From NCBI RefSeq assembly GCF_029212645.1, contig NZ_JARGND010000008.1, positions 17,454 through 81,453 of the forward strand: DNA of 64,000 bases, written 5' to 3'. The notes beneath the pieces are model-generated. The model made no database searches and was not told the DNA's origin. It saw only the letters and a list, made by a program, of their open reading frames with translations. Of the stretch, positions 35,537 through 44,822 are shown one piece after another. A program made the position numbers and the translations under genes. Within the stretch, counting starts at the first letter, position 1; the number at the start of each line of letters is the position of its first letter. The stretch is from Vannielia sp. GTDB lineage: Bacteria > Pseudomonadota > Alphaproteobacteria > Rhodobacterales > Rhodobacteraceae.

Positions 35537-36556
35537 TTACCGGAACGGCGGAGCGTAGATCAGGCCACCTTCGGTGTACTGGGCGTTGAGCCCGCGTGCG
35601 AGGCCGATCGGCGTGCTCTCACCGATGTTGGCCGCGAAGACTTCGCCGTAGTTACCAACGTTTTCGATGATTTTCTTGGCGAAATCAGCGTCGAGGCCGA
35701 GCATCTCACCAAGGTTGCCTTCGGTGCCGAGCAGGCGGTTCACTTCCGGGTTGTCACCGGCAGTGGCCGACATCTCACCAACGTTAGCGGAGGTCACGCC
35801 ATATTCTTCAGCGGCAACCATCGCGTAGAAGGACCAGCGGACAACATCGCCCCACTCATCGTCGCCATGGCGCACGAGCGGACCAAGCGGCTCTTTCGAG
35901 ATGATCTCGGGAAGGATCACGTGATCAGCCGCGTTTTCGAAGGTCGAGCGTGTGGCGGCAAGGCCGGAAGCGTCGGTGGTGTAAACGTCGCAAGCGCCAG
36001 CAAGATACTGCTGCTGTGCTTCGGAGTTGGTTTCAATCGGAACCGGCTCATAGCTCAGGTTGTTGACCCGGAAGAAATCAGCAAGGTTCAGCTCGGTGGT
36101 GGTGCCTGTCTGGATGCAGACAGTCGCGCCATCAAGTTCCTTGGCCGACGAAACGCCCAGCTCTTTGGGAACCATAAAGCCCTGACCGTCATAGTAGTTC
36201 ACGCCGATAAAGGTGAACTTCAGGTCAACGTCACGCGAGAACGTCCAGGTGGTGTTACGGGCCAGCACGTCGATCTCGCCGGATGCCAGCGCGGTGAAGC
36301 GCGTCTTGCCGGTGGTTGGCACGAATTCAACGGCCATAGGGTCGCCCAGAACGGCAGTAGCAACTGCGCGGCACACAGCCACGTCGAAGCCTTCCCATTC
36401 GCCCGAGGCGTTGGGCGCGGCAAAGCCGGGCACACCGGTCGCCACGCCGCAGTTCAGCGTGCCGCGCGCCTTCACGTCGTCCAGCGTTGCAGCGGCCGAC
36501 GCGGTGGCAGCAAGGCCAGCCACGGTCAGCGCGCTAAAGAATACGGATTTTTTCAT
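35537..36556 (-). CDS. general/polar amino-acid ABC transporter substrate-binding protein
   Basis: The 339-aa protein has a Sec signal peptide (MKKSVFFSALTVAGLAATASA) and the family 3 solute-binding fold (GTLNCGVATGVPGFAAPN, EWEGFDVAVCRAVATAVLGD, NTTWTFSRDVDLKF, and GACDVYTTDASGL). It belongs to the AapJ/BztA type and would capture amino acids in the periplasm. It is the first gene of the four-gene unit, with a strong hairpin after it. Confidence 0.92.
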   Translation of the reverse strand: MKKSVFFSALTVAGLAATASAAATLDDVKARGTLNCGVATGVPGFAAPNASGEWEGFDVAVCRAVATAVLGDPMAVEFVPTTGKTRFTALASGEIDVLARNTTWTFSRDVDLKFTFIGVNYYDGQGFMVPKELGVSSAKELDGATVCIQTGTTTELNLADFFRVNNLSYEPVPIETNSEAQQQYLAGACDVYTTDASGLAATRSTFENAADHVILPEIISKEPLGPLVRHGDDEWGDVVRWSFYAMVAAEEYGVTSANVGEMSATAGDNPEVNRLLGTEGNLGEMLGLDADFAKKIIENVGNYGEVFAANIGESTPIGLARGLNAQYTEGGLIYAPPFR

Positions 36557-36800
36557 GTATACCTCTTCCTGATCTTCCCATGCCGTTGTTCACACGGCTC
36601 TATGGGGGCCCGGCTAGAATGCCGGAGTGAATGGTGGTGCCCGATTTTTCGTCGCACCGACCGAATAAGCGCAAGTTGGCCAAAATCACGGGAAGAGGTC
36701 AAGGGCGGTCACAGGCAATTCCCCAGAGGAAAAGGGTTTTTTGCCCAAATAGTGAGCAACAGCTTCGTCAATTCCCTTATCACGGTCGCAGAAAAGAGAA

Positions 36801-37517
36801 TCACCTCTCCCCGGCGGCCAACCGATTAAAGCGCGCGGCGTGCAGAAAATGCCCCCGTTTACGCTGCGCCACCTTCTCGGCTTCCTCATCATCGCCCCAC
36901 TGCTCGATCTGCCAAAGCTCGTCCACCCGGCTGGCTTGCCAAAGGGCTTCGGGGTCTGCCTCTCCGCGCAAAGCCGCAAGCCCCATCACCAGGCTGCCGG
37001 AAAGTGAGGTCAGATCATGCAGCGCGGTCAGCGTGAACGGGTCAACGGCGGCCACATGCGATCTCAGGGCGGCAACCGAGTTGGCCGGTTGGGCAACATG
37101 CATCACGCCGGTTGTGGCCAGCATAGGCGCACTCAGGGTTTCAGCGGCATAGGTCAGCCAAGGATCCCACGCCTCGGCCTGCGCTGCCACCAAGGCTTCC
37201 GGAGCCTCGGCGCGATAACAAATCAGATCAGTTTCGCCATAGGCGGCCACGATCTCAGCGACCTCTTCGAATTGGGGAGCAACCCGATCAATTGCCGAAT
37301 TGACGGAGCGCGTCACTGGCATGGTGACAGGGTTTACCCTGCCGTCCTGCGCATCCCACTCCGCCGCCACGGCTTCGGCCATTTCGCGTGAGGGCGTCAC
37401 CAATGCAGCCTTGGCCGGGGTTTTTACCGGTTTACCGTCAAGGAGAACGGCATAACCACCGTTGGCCTCGCTGACGCCGGCCTCTTTCCAAAACCGTGTT
37501 GGTGCCCATTCTGCCAT
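36801..37517 (-). CDS. ATP12-family F1-ATPase assembly chaperone
   Basis: The 238-aa protein matches ATP12: RFWKEAGVSEANGGYAVLLDGKPVKTPAK at the start, AEWDAQDGRVNPVTMPVTR, then a YRAEAPEALVAAQAEAWDPWL segment. ATP12 binds the alpha subunit of F1 and helps assemble ATP synthase; the family is shared by mitochondria and alphaproteobacteria. The gene follows the HAD phosphatase gene with a 3-bp gap and belongs to the minus-strand block that extends up to rarA. Confidence 0.88.
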   Translation of the reverse strand: MAEWAPTRFWKEAGVSEANGGYAVLLDGKPVKTPAKAALVTPSREMAEAVAAEWDAQDGRVNPVTMPVTRSVNSAIDRVAPQFEEVAEIVAAYGETDLICYRAEAPEALVAAQAEAWDPWLTYAAETLSAPMLATTGVMHVAQPANSVAALRSHVAAVDPFTLTALHDLTSLSGSLVMGLAALRGEADPEALWQASRVDELWQIEQWGDDEEAEKVAQRKRGHFLHAARFNRLAAGER

Positions 37518-37520
37518 CGT

Positions 37521-38198
37521 CTAACCTCCGGTTGCCCGCTGGATGGCCGCTGGCAATGCAGCAGGGCTCGTAACGATCTCGCCAGCGCCCGCAGCCTCAA
37601 GCTCTGTCACCGGGTGATAGCCCCAGTTTACCCCAATCGTTCCCACGCCCGCCGCGCGACCCATCTCAATATCATAGCTGGTGTCACCTATGATCACCGC
37701 TTGCGCAGCCTCAGCCCCCGTATCGCGCAAAACCCTTGCAATCATTGAGGGATGCGGCTTGGAGGGATGGTCATCTGCCACTTGGGTGGACAGGAAAAAC
37801 CTCTCCATCCCGGCCGATTCCAGTAGTGCGTCCAGGCCCCGGCGTGATTTCCCGGTGGCGATGCACAGTAGATTTTCCGGCACCTGCGCCAGTTCGTCCA
37901 GAAGCTCCCGCATTCCGGGGTAGAAATGTGCATGCCCTGCCCCCGCGGCCTTGCGCCGCGCCACATAGGCCGCCTTGTAACCTTCGACCATCTGCACCAA
38001 TTCGTTGCCGCTCGCCTCCGGGCAAAGCCGCGCCATGGCCGAATCGAGCGAGAGGCCGACGATTGACAGCACCGCTTCCCGGTGCGGCGCTTCCCGGCCC
38101 ACCACCGCAAACCCGGCCTCCATGCAGGCCAAGATGTCAGCCTGGCTGTCTACTAGCGTGCCGTCCACGTCAAAGATGATGCAGCGTAATTTGCTCAT
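37521..38198 (-). CDS. HAD-family phosphatase (phosphoglycolate-phosphatase-like)
   Basis: The 225-aa protein has the HAD motif I IIFDVDGTLVDSQ (residues 7 to 19), motif II CIATGKS, and motifs III/IV KPHPSM and VIGDTSYDIEMGRAAG. It is of the Gph-like or beta-phosphoglucomutase-like subfamily with a small helical cap; the natural substrate cannot be read from the sequence. It overlaps the RluC gene by ATGA. Confidence 0.85.
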   Translation of the reverse strand: MSKLRCIIFDVDGTLVDSQADILACMEAGFAVVGREAPHREAVLSIVGLSLDSAMARLCPEASGNELVQMVEGYKAAYVARRKAAGAGHAHFYPGMRELLDELAQVPENLLCIATGKSRRGLDALLESAGMERFFLSTQVADDHPSKPHPSMIARVLRDTGAEAAQAVIIGDTSYDIEMGRAAGVGTIGVNWGYHPVTELEAAGAGEIVTSPAALPAAIQRATGG

Positions 38199-39235
38199 GT
38201 CAGCGCGTCGAATGGATCATCCTTGGCAAGGTCCGGTGACCAACCAAAGGTTTCGAAGGTTTGCGCCATGTGCTCAGGCAGGGGCGCGGTCACGGTGACA
38301 GATTTGCGCGTGACCGGGTGCTCAAAGGTGATCGAACGGGCATGCAGGTGCAGCTTCCCCGAGATGATCCCACCCATTTTGGCGCCCCAACCGTCACCCA
38401 TGTTTTCCTGCGCCGAGCCGCCATATTTACCATCACCCACGATCGGGTGGCCGATCTCGGCCATATGGGCGCGCAACTGGTGGGTGCGCCCGGTGATCGG
38501 CTCCATCGCCACCCAAGCAGCGCGCGAGGCCACACGGTACAGTGTGGCATATTGGGTGATCGCTCGTTTCGCATCGGGCGTGGCCTTCATCTCATCAGGG
38601 TGAATACAGCGCATTTTCTCGCCCGCTCCCGCACCACCGCCCGGAGCTTTGACCAGCGCATATTTGATCTCACCAAGGTAGGGAACCGGCACGCCTGCAA
38701 CGACAGCCCAGTAGATCTTGCGCGTTTCACGGTGGCGGATCGCAGCGGTAAGGTCGGCGGCAATTTTGCGGCTCCGGGCAAGAAGCAGCACGCCGGATGT
38801 GTCCTTATCGAGCCGGTGTACCAACCGCGGCCTGTCATCCAGACCAAACTTCAGAGCCTCTGCCAACCCATCCACATGGCGGGTTTGCTTGCTGCCCCCT
38901 TGCGTTGGCAGGCCAGGTGGTTTGTTGATCGCGATGATGTGGTCATCTTTCCAGATCACAGCATCCTGAATGAGCTTGGTATCGGCGTTTGAAACCGTCG
39001 CCGCTTTCGTTGGTTCAGGCGCAGCCCCTTCGGGGAGCGGCGGAATACGCACCTCCTGGCCCTCCTCCAAACGGGTCGAGCCTTTCACACGGCCCCCATC
39101 CACCCGAATTTCGCCCTTGCGGCACATCTTTTCGATCCGCCCCTGCGGCACATGCGGAAAGATCCGGCGAAACCACCGATCAAGCCGCTGACCGGCATCA
39201 TCGGCCCCAACAGGCAACATTTGAACCCGGCTCAT
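38195..39235 (-). CDS. RluC/RluD-family 23S rRNA pseudouridine synthase
   Basis: The 346-aa protein has an S4 RNA-binding domain (QRLDRWFRRIFPHVPQGRIEK) and the pseudouridine synthase motif RLVHRLDKDTSGVLLLAR that contains the catalytic Asp. A later segment GRTHQLRAHMAEIGHPIVGD is also typical. Members modify U955, U2504 and U2580 or U1911-type positions of 23S rRNA; RluC is the most likely subgroup. The ATG at 39235 is chosen because it overlaps the crcB stop as ATGA. Confidence 0.9.
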   Translation of the reverse strand: MSRVQMLPVGADDAGQRLDRWFRRIFPHVPQGRIEKMCRKGEIRVDGGRVKGSTRLEEGQEVRIPPLPEGAAPEPTKAATVSNADTKLIQDAVIWKDDHIIAINKPPGLPTQGGSKQTRHVDGLAEALKFGLDDRPRLVHRLDKDTSGVLLLARSRKIAADLTAAIRHRETRKIYWAVVAGVPVPYLGEIKYALVKAPGGGAGAGEKMRCIHPDEMKATPDAKRAITQYATLYRVASRAAWVAMEPITGRTHQLRAHMAEIGHPIVGDGKYGGSAQENMGDGWGAKMGGIISGKLHLHARSITFEHPVTRKSVTVTAPLPEHMAQTFETFGWSPDLAKDDPFDALT

Positions 39236-39609
39236 GCGAATACCCCGCGAGAAATGAGAAGCCCGGCGAAGAGCGCCAGAACCGAAAGGCACACCGAGCC
39301 CAAAACGTAAATCGCGGCCTGCCCCATGGCACCCCGCTCGAACAAGGTGATCGTATCAAGCGAGAAGGCCGAAAAGGTGGTGAACCCGCCCAAAAGCCCG
39401 GTCATTACAAAGGGAGCCAAGTGCTGCCCGCCTTTGTTGGCAACGAAGCCGGCAAAGAGCCCCATCGCAAGCGATCCAACGATATTTACCGTAAGCGTCG
39501 CCCACGGAAAACCCGGCCCCATAGCGCGGATTGCGGCCACGCCGGAGAGGTAACGCAACGAGGCGCCGATAGCCCCGCCAAGGGCAACTTGTGCAAGCGT
39601 TGAAATCAT
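39232..39609 (-). CDS. crcB: fluoride ion channel CrcB/Fluc
   Basis: The 125-aa protein has four hydrophobic segments and the Fluc signatures GGAIGASLRYLSG, WATLTVNIVGSLAMG and TGLLGGFTTFSAFSLDT. Fluc forms dual-topology dimers that release toxic fluoride. A single gene is present. No fluoride riboswitch is evident upstream; the gene is part of the minus-strand block between rarA and rluC. Confidence 0.93.
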   Translation of the reverse strand: MISTLAQVALGGAIGASLRYLSGVAAIRAMGPGFPWATLTVNIVGSLAMGLFAGFVANKGGQHLAPFVMTGLLGGFTTFSAFSLDTITLFERGAMGQAAIYVLGSVCLSVLALFAGLLISRGVFA

Positions 39610-39656
39610 GTGGCCGTGTCGCGCGGGGGCGGCGGAGAGTCAAGCGCAGGCGCGCT

Positions 39657-40970
39657 TCACCCCTTGTTTCGTTTGGCTCGCAATGCTGCAAACCACTCCA
39701 CCCGTTTCTTCAACTCGCGTTCGAAACCACGTTCAACCGGTTGGTAAAGAACCGGCCGCTTCATCCCGTCCGGAAAGTAATTCTGGCCGGAAAAGCCGTC
39801 TTCTGCGTCATGGTCATAGGCATAGCCAGCGCCATACCCTTGTTCGCCCATCAGCTTGGTGGGTGCGTTGAGGATGTGCTTGGGCGGCGGCTCCGAGCCG
39901 GTCTTCTTTGCCGCCCCCTTGGCCGCCTTGTAGGCCACATAAACCGCGTTCGATTTGGGCGCGAGGGCTATGTAGGTCAACGCCTGTGCCAGCGCCAACT
40001 CGCCCTCCGGCGAGCCAAGACGTTCGTAAACCTCCCAAGCGTGCAGGCAGTGGGTTTGCGCGTTCGGGTCCGCAAGGCCAATGTCTTCGACCGCCATCCT
40101 TGTGATCCGACGGGCCAAAAAGCGTGGATCTTCGCCACCCTCCAGCATCCGTGCAAACCAGTAAAGCGCTGCATCCGGGTCAGAGCCTCGCACCGATTTA
40201 TGGAGCGCCGAGATCAGATTGTAGTGGCTGTCGCCAGACTTGTCGTATTGCGCCGCCCGCCGTTGCAGCCGTGTGGCCAAATCCTTCGGCCCCAGTTTCT
40301 CTGCTGCGTTCCACCCCGCCACCTGCTCAACAAGGTTCAGCAAGGCGCGGCCATCGCCATCAGCCATGCCCAGCAGGCTCTCCCTCGCCTCGCCAGTCAG
40401 TGGAAGCGCGCGCTCCAGCTCCTGTTCGGCGCGCTGCAAAAGCCGCTCCAGGGCCCGTCCATCCAACCGGTTGAGCACCAGCACCTGCGAGCGAGACAGG
40501 ATAGCAGCGTTAAGCTCAAAGCTCGGGTTCTCTGTTGTCGCCCCCACCAGCACGATGGTGCCGTCTTCCATATGCGGCAAGAACCCATCCTGCTGCGCTT
40601 TGTTGAAGCGATGAATCTCATCGACAAATAGCAGCGTCCCCTGTCCGTTGGCCCGCCGGTGCTTTGCCGCCTCAAAAACCTTTCGAAGCTCTGGGACACC
40701 AGTAAAGATCGCACTGATCTGCACGAAGGCCAGATCGGTCTCATGGGCCAGAAGCCGCGCGATCGTCGTCTTGCCGACCCCCGGCGGCCCCCAAAGAATC
40801 AGTGATGAAAGGCTGCCGCCCGCAAGCATCGCTCCCAGTGGAGCCTCCTCGCCAAGCAAGTGCTCTTGCCCAATCACCTCGGCCAGCGTTTGCGGACGAA
40901 GTCGGTCTGCCAAAGGGCGGGGCGCATCAGCGGCAGGAACCGCGGCGGCACTGTCAAAAAGGTCAGCCAT
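39657..40970 (-). CDS. rarA: replication-associated recombination protein RarA (MgsA-like AAA+ ATPase)
   Basis: The 437-aa protein has Walker A GPPGVGKTT, Walker B LLFVDEIHRFNKAQQD, the sensor VGATTENPSFE, and the conserved C-terminal region DPDAALYWFARMLEGGEDPRFLARR. RarA acts at stalled forks. The size is normal. It precedes crcB with 47 bp between them. Confidence 0.93.
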   Translation of the reverse strand: MADLFDSAAAVPAADAPRPLADRLRPQTLAEVIGQEHLLGEEAPLGAMLAGGSLSSLILWGPPGVGKTTIARLLAHETDLAFVQISAIFTGVPELRKVFEAAKHRRANGQGTLLFVDEIHRFNKAQQDGFLPHMEDGTIVLVGATTENPSFELNAAILSRSQVLVLNRLDGRALERLLQRAEQELERALPLTGEARESLLGMADGDGRALLNLVEQVAGWNAAEKLGPKDLATRLQRRAAQYDKSGDSHYNLISALHKSVRGSDPDAALYWFARMLEGGEDPRFLARRITRMAVEDIGLADPNAQTHCLHAWEVYERLGSPEGELALAQALTYIALAPKSNAVYVAYKAAKGAAKKTGSEPPPKHILNAPTKLMGEQGYGAGYAYDHDAEDGFSGQNYFPDGMKRPVLYQPVERGFERELKKRVEWFAALRAKRNKG

Positions 40971-41060
40971 TACGCAAATCTAGAGCTTGCTTCGGGTATG
41001 GGAAATCCCTCACCCGGCATTGAAGCCCGATTTAACGAGCGTATGGCAAAATAATTGTTT

Positions 41061-41091
41061 GTCCGGGCCAAGGCACACCCCCGCCCCGGAC
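41061..41091 (-). terminator. possible terminator after luxI
   Basis: GTCCGGG (41061-41067) pairs with CCCGGAC (41085-41091), just past the luxI stop, and is followed on the minus strand by an AT-rich stretch but not a pure T run. It separates luxI from rarA. Confidence 0.4.
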
Positions 41092-41109
41092 GATTTTAAT
41101 CAAAGGCGA

Positions 41110-41697
41110 TCAATTCAGGTTGTCCTTAAGGTCGATCGAAACCACTTGGCTTTTTTCGCCCGCGATCTCCATCACCGGGCCTGCAGCCGATGCCTTGAGG
41201 CCGCAACGCGGCGCCCAACGCGGCCAGTTGGCCGGGATCAGGCCCAGCACTTCGGACGCGCCCAAATCCCGCGCCGCACGAGTCATCTCCATGATCAGAT
41301 AGGCATGCACACGGCGACGGATGTTCATTGGCGTCGTGTGGCTCACAAAAACCCGGCTCGATTCCCAGATCGAGTCACTGATCGGGGCCTCGTAGTCGAG
41401 CAAATCAGCCGGGATCGAATCGAGCAAATGCCGTTGTGCATCCCGGATCATGTAGGAATAGATACCGCAATGCGCGGTAGTTGGGGTAAGCCGAATGCCG
41501 GCGAGTATTTCGCCTTTGTCATGCACGGCAACCCAACGGCTCGCGGGGGTGTCATACTGGTCGTACTCCATTCCCATGGCTTCGGGCAGATTCCAGTTGT
41601 TCTGCACAATGAACGACTGGCGACGCGCACGAAACAAATTGGCAAAAAGCTCACCGTGGTTGTGGAGGTTCGCGAAAGAGAGTGTGGTGGTTTGCAT
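41110..41697 (-). CDS. luxI: LuxI-family acyl-homoserine-lactone synthase
   Basis: The 195-aa protein has the autoinducer-synthase pattern: RARRQSFIVQNNWNLP near residues 23 to 38, YDQYDTPASRWVAVHD, then GIRLTPT and WESSRVFVS. These supply the conserved Arg, Phe, Trp, Asp, Arg and Glu of LuxI proteins. It would make an acyl-homoserine lactone from SAM and acyl-ACP. A strong AGGAG lies upstream of the ATG. It follows the luxR gene with a 70-bp gap that holds a short dyad. Confidence 0.9.
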   Translation of the reverse strand: MQTTTLSFANLHNHGELFANLFRARRQSFIVQNNWNLPEAMGMEYDQYDTPASRWVAVHDKGEILAGIRLTPTTAHCGIYSYMIRDAQRHLLDSIPADLLDYEAPISDSIWESSRVFVSHTTPMNIRRRVHAYLIMEMTRAARDLGASEVLGLIPANWPRWAPRCGLKASAAGPVMEIAGEKSQVVSIDLKDNLN

Positions 41698-41740
41698 GGT
41701 CTTTCTCCTGCTTGCTTGGGTGGTGGGTTAAAAAGCAAAC

Positions 41741-41755
41741 CCTGCGCTTAGCAGG
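41741..41755. promoter_or_regulatory. dyad upstream of luxI, possible lux-box variant
   Basis: CCTGC (41741-41745) and GCAGG (41751-41755) are separated by GCTTA, about 44 bp upstream of luxI. It is shorter than a standard 18 to 20 bp lux box, so its role as the LuxR site is only a suggestion. Confidence 0.3.
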
Positions 41756-41767
41756 AGAACCGGCACT

Positions 41768-42379
41768 CTAAAGCAGTCTGTATTCCTTGGCGCGTTGAAG
41801 CGCCTCAGCCGTGGTTCGGGCACGAAGCCGTTCCCTTGCGGCGGTGAGGCGGGCCTTCAAAGCACTTTCAGAAATATTAAGTTTGGCGGCTGCGGCAGTG
41901 TGACGATCCCCTGCCGCAATCAAGCGCAAGGCATCTATCTGTGCCTGGGTGAGACTCTCCGGAGGCTCTGTCAGGTCATGCAGCCTGCGGATGATGGTCG
42001 CGATTGCCACGATCTCATCCGCTTCAAATTCTCGGTCTGCTCGTGCTGCGCCTGCAATCGTGCGGGATGAAATCGGACCGCAGGAAACCTGCACCCCGTA
42101 CTTCAAGCCAAATTCCGCGGCTTCTTCAAGAATACCGAACGGATCCGGCAACTCGATTTCACTCCACCGCGTTTCCCCTTCTGTAGAGAAGCCCCAGGCG
42201 ATCATCGGGTCACGCAGGGCATATGCCTGCGCGGTGTAATGATCAGTCCATGCCGTGTCATACGTCTGGAACACCTGAAGCGGAGAGGCGAAACGGATGT
42301 GGAATCCCCCGAAATACCCACGGGGGGCCAGCTTCCCTAGCGCATCAAGCTCCTTGGCGATCCTCTGTTTGTCAGACAT
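41768..42379 (-). CDS. LuxR-family quorum-sensing regulator
   Basis: The 203-aa protein has an N-terminal autoinducer-binding-type domain (residues 20 to 130; YDTAWTDHYTAQAYALRDPMIAWG recalls the conserved W, Y and D contacts). The C-terminal HTH is LTQAQIDALRLIAAGDRHTAAAAKLNISESALKARL. It is placed directly upstream of luxI, so it is probably the cognate receptor. It is somewhat short for LuxR (about 240 to 250), with a reduced N-terminus. Confidence 0.85.
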   Translation of the reverse strand: MSDKQRIAKELDALGKLAPRGYFGGFHIRFASPLQVFQTYDTAWTDHYTAQAYALRDPMIAWGFSTEGETRWSEIELPDPFGILEEAAEFGLKYGVQVSCGPISSRTIAGAARADREFEADEIVAIATIIRRLHDLTEPPESLTQAQIDALRLIAAGDRHTAAAAKLNISESALKARLTAARERLRARTTAEALQRAKEYRLL

Positions 42380-42458
42380 GTCTTTTTAGACAAGTTGCTT
42401 ACAGGGCAGTCAACCTTAAATTGAGCTAAACCGAGCAGCCTGCAAGGGAGCGTTTTCT

Positions 42459-42629
42459 GTGCTTAAGATTAAACCCGAGACATTTGCCCAACTGATGCAG
42501 CTACCTGTGGTGCAGCGGTCGGATCTCCTTGAATTCATAGGCTCAACGCCAGTCGCAGATCGTGTTGTTTTGCAGATCATCGAGAAGATGGCAGCAGGGG
42601 AAATGCCCGGCGTCTCCCGCGCCGCCTAA
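42459..42629 (+). CDS. small protein of unknown function, divergent from luxR
   Basis: A GTG frame of 56 aa starts 79 bp from the luxR start and reads the opposite way. It has AGGGAG eight bases before the GTG, a good ribosome site. Its sequence (LKIKPETFAQLMQLPVVQRS, then LLEFIGSTP and IIEKMAAGEMPG) reads as an amphipathic helical protein with normal codon use. A strong terminator follows at 42680. The short length explains why it is easily missed. I do not recognise a family; its position suggests a link to the quorum system. Confidence 0.55.
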   Translation: MLKIKPETFAQLMQLPVVQRSDLLEFIGSTPVADRVVLQIIEKMAAGEMPGVSRAA

Positions 42630-42679
42630 AACGTGCCTGTGACGTTGCGGCAGTTGCCGCGTCTAACGGCGCGTGAAGG

Positions 42680-42714
42680 AAAAAGGCCCGCTCCATAACG
42701 GAGCGGGCCTTTTT
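42680..42714. terminator. strong bidirectional terminator
   Basis: AAAAAGGCCCGCTCC (42680-42694) pairs completely with GGAGCGGGCCTTTTT (42700-42714) around ATAAC. On the minus strand it ends the ribosomal superoperon after rplQ; on the plus strand it ends the small gene at 42459. Confidence 0.95.
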
Positions 42715-42737
42715 GATTCTCACATCTGAAGCAACGA

Positions 42738-43157
42738 TCAGCTTTCGGCTGCGTCTTCCTCTGCAACGCGCGTTTTATCGGCAGCGCCTTTCGCGTCTAC
42801 GTCGCGATCAACCAGTTCGATGATGGCCATTGGGGCCATGTCACCGTAGCGGAAGCCAGCTTTCAGCACACGGGTGTAACCCCCCGAACGCTCGGCGTAG
42901 CGCGGGCCGAGAACTTCGAAAAGTTTAGCAACGTGTTGGTCCTGCTTGAGGCGTGAAGCGGCCTGACGGCGCGCGTGCAGGTCGCCGCGCTTACCGAGGG
43001 TGACCATCTTGTCCATGATCCGCTTCAGCTCTTTGGCCTTGGGCAGAGTCGTTTTGATTTGTTCGTGCTCAATGAGCGAGCCGGCCATGTTGGCAAAGAG
43101 CGCTTTACGGTGCTCATGTGTGCGATTCAGGCGGCGGTATCCGCGGGCGTGACGCAT
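42738..43157 (-). CDS. rplQ: 50S ribosomal protein L17
   Basis: The 139-aa protein starts [20 protein letters not shown], the L17 signature, followed by [18 protein letters not shown]. The C-terminal tail beyond about residue 120 is an Ala/Asp-rich extension ([21 protein letters not shown]). It is the last gene of the superoperon, 131 bp after rpoA, with an imperfect GC hairpin (43260-43281) in between. Confidence 0.97.
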   Translation of the reverse strand: MRHARGYRRLNRTHEHRKALFANMAGSLIEHEQIKTTLPKAKELKRIMDKMVTLGKRGDLHARRQAASRLKQDQHVAKLFEVLGPRYAERSGGYTRVLKAGFRYGDMAPMAIIELVDRDVDAKGAADKTRVAEEDAAES

Positions 43158-43259
43158 GTATCTTCTCCAATTTGGGTGCCCTCTACGGGCGGTTTTTGCT
43201 TTGTCTGGCCCGCGTGCGTAGCGCAGGCTCTCCTTGGGGCATCATGCCCAGTCGTATGC

Positions 43260-43281
43260 GGGGCGCGCCAAGGCGCACCCC
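43260..43281 (-). terminator. hairpin between rpoA and rplQ
   Basis: GGGGCGCGCC (43260-43269) faces GGCGCACCCC (43272-43281) with one mismatch or wobble pair around two bases. There is no T run; it is more likely a processing or attenuation element than a full stop. Confidence 0.45.
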
Positions 43282-43288
43282 ACTGTTC

Positions 43289-44305
43289 TTAGAACTGGTC
43301 TTCGAACTTCTTGGCCAGATCTTCGATGTTCTCTGGCGGCCATTCTTCGACATCCATGCCGAGATGCAGACCCATGCCCGAAAGCACTTCCTTGATCTCG
43401 TTCAGCGACTTGCGGCCAAAGTTCGGCGTGCGGAGCATTTCGGCTTCGGTCTTCTGGATCAAATCGCCAATGTAGACGATGTTGTCGTTCTTCAGGCAGT
43501 TTGCAGAGCGCACCGAAAGCTCCAACTCATCCACTTTCTTCAGCAGAAGCGGGTTGAACTCTAGGCCATCGTCTTCTTCCTGACGGCCAGCAGCTTCCGG
43601 CTCATCGAAGTTCACAAAGATGGACAACTGGTCCTGAAGGATGCGGGCGGCATAGGCCACCGCATCATCGGGAGTGACGGACCCATCGGTTTCTAGCTTC
43701 AGCGTCAGCTTGTCATAGTCCAGCACCTGGCCCTCACGGGTCGGCTGCACATCGTAAGACACCTTTTTGACCGGCGAGTAGATCGCATCAATCGGCATCA
43801 GGCCAATCGGGGCATCTTCCGGGCGGTTCTTTTCAGCCGAGACATAGCCCTTGCCGGTGTTGACCGTCAGCTCCACGTAAAGATCGGCACCATCGTCAAG
43901 ATGGCAGATCACGTGGTCCTTGTTGAGGATCTCGATGCCAGCGCTTTCCGAGATGTCACCAGCGGTGACAACGCCTGGGCCTTTGGCCGAGATGGACAGG
44001 CGCTTCGGCCCATCAACTTCCATGCGAATCGCGACGCCTTTGAGGTTCAGCACCACGTCGGTCACGTCCTCACGGACACCGGCAATGGAGGAAAACTCGT
44101 GCAGGACGTTGTCGATCTGAACGCTGGTGATTGCGGCGCCTTGCAGCGACGACATCAGCACGCGGCGTAGCGCGTTGCCAAGCGTCAGGCCAAAGCCCCG
44201 CTCCAGTGGTTCTGCCACAACAGTGGCTTGACGTGCTGGGTCATTGCCCGGCTTCACGTCAAGCTGCGTGGGTTTGATCAGTTCCTGCCAGTTCTTGTGG
44301 ATCAT
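43289..44305 (-). CDS. rpoA: DNA-directed RNA polymerase subunit alpha
   Basis: The 338-aa protein has the alpha N-terminal dimer domain ([23 protein letters not shown]) and the C-terminal domain with [21 protein letters not shown] and [14 protein letters not shown]. The length is typical for alphaproteobacteria. It is followed by rplQ and preceded by rpsK, as in the alpha operon of most bacteria. Confidence 0.98.
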   Translation of the reverse strand: MIHKNWQELIKPTQLDVKPGNDPARQATVVAEPLERGFGLTLGNALRRVLMSSLQGAAITSVQIDNVLHEFSSIAGVREDVTDVVLNLKGVAIRMEVDGPKRLSISAKGPGVVTAGDISESAGIEILNKDHVICHLDDGADLYVELTVNTGKGYVSAEKNRPEDAPIGLMPIDAIYSPVKKVSYDVQPTREGQVLDYDKLTLKLETDGSVTPDDAVAYAARILQDQLSIFVNFDEPEAAGRQEEDDGLEFNPLLLKKVDELELSVRSANCLKNDNIVYIGDLIQKTEAEMLRTPNFGRKSLNEIKEVLSGMGLHLGMDVEEWPPENIEDLAKKFEDQF

Positions 44306-44417
44306 GTTCTTGTCGCCTCCATACCAGTTCGCGGCTCATGTCCAAGGCTGCGAACGCCCGAGGATAAAATGACCAACCGGGGGGCCTTGGAGGGCACCCC
44401 GGTGAATTTCGTGAAAT

Positions 44418-44807
44418 TTAAACCCGGCGGCGCTTCGGCGGGCGGCAACCGTTGTGGGCCATCGGCGTCACATCACGGATCGAGGTGATGTTGAAACCAA
44501 CGGCAGCCAAGGCGCGCAACGCGCTTTCACGGCCGGAGCCGGGGCCTTGCACTTCCACTTCCAGAGTCTTCACACCGTGGTCCTGCGCCTTGCGGCCTGC
44601 GTCCTCTGCAGCCATCTGGGCGGCGTAGGGCGTGGATTTCCGCGAGCCCTTGAAGCCCATGGTGCCAGCCGACGACCATGCAATGGCGTTGCCCTGCACG
44701 TCGGAAATCAGGATTTTGGTGTTGTTGAACGAAGAGTTCACATGAGCAACGCCGGCGGCGATGTTCTTGGAGACCTTCTTCTTGGTGCGTTTGGTATCGC
44801 GTGCCAT
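44418..44807 (-). CDS. rpsK: 30S ribosomal protein S11
   Basis: The 129-aa protein has the S11 core [20 protein letters not shown] and the C-terminal [26 protein letters not shown]. It binds the platform of the small subunit. It is 15 bp after rpsM and about 110 bp before rpoA, and that gap contains a CCGGGG/CCCCGG hairpin. Confidence 0.98.
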   Translation of the reverse strand: MARDTKRTKKKVSKNIAAGVAHVNSSFNNTKILISDVQGNAIAWSSAGTMGFKGSRKSTPYAAQMAAEDAGRKAQDHGVKTLEVEVQGPGSGRESALRALAAVGFNITSIRDVTPMAHNGCRPPKRRRV

Positions 44808-44822
44808 CTGATCAGCCCTCCC

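Noticed and set aside
35477..36829. 450-aa plus-strand frame
   Set aside because: It is antisense to the amino-acid binding protein gene and has no recognisable domain.
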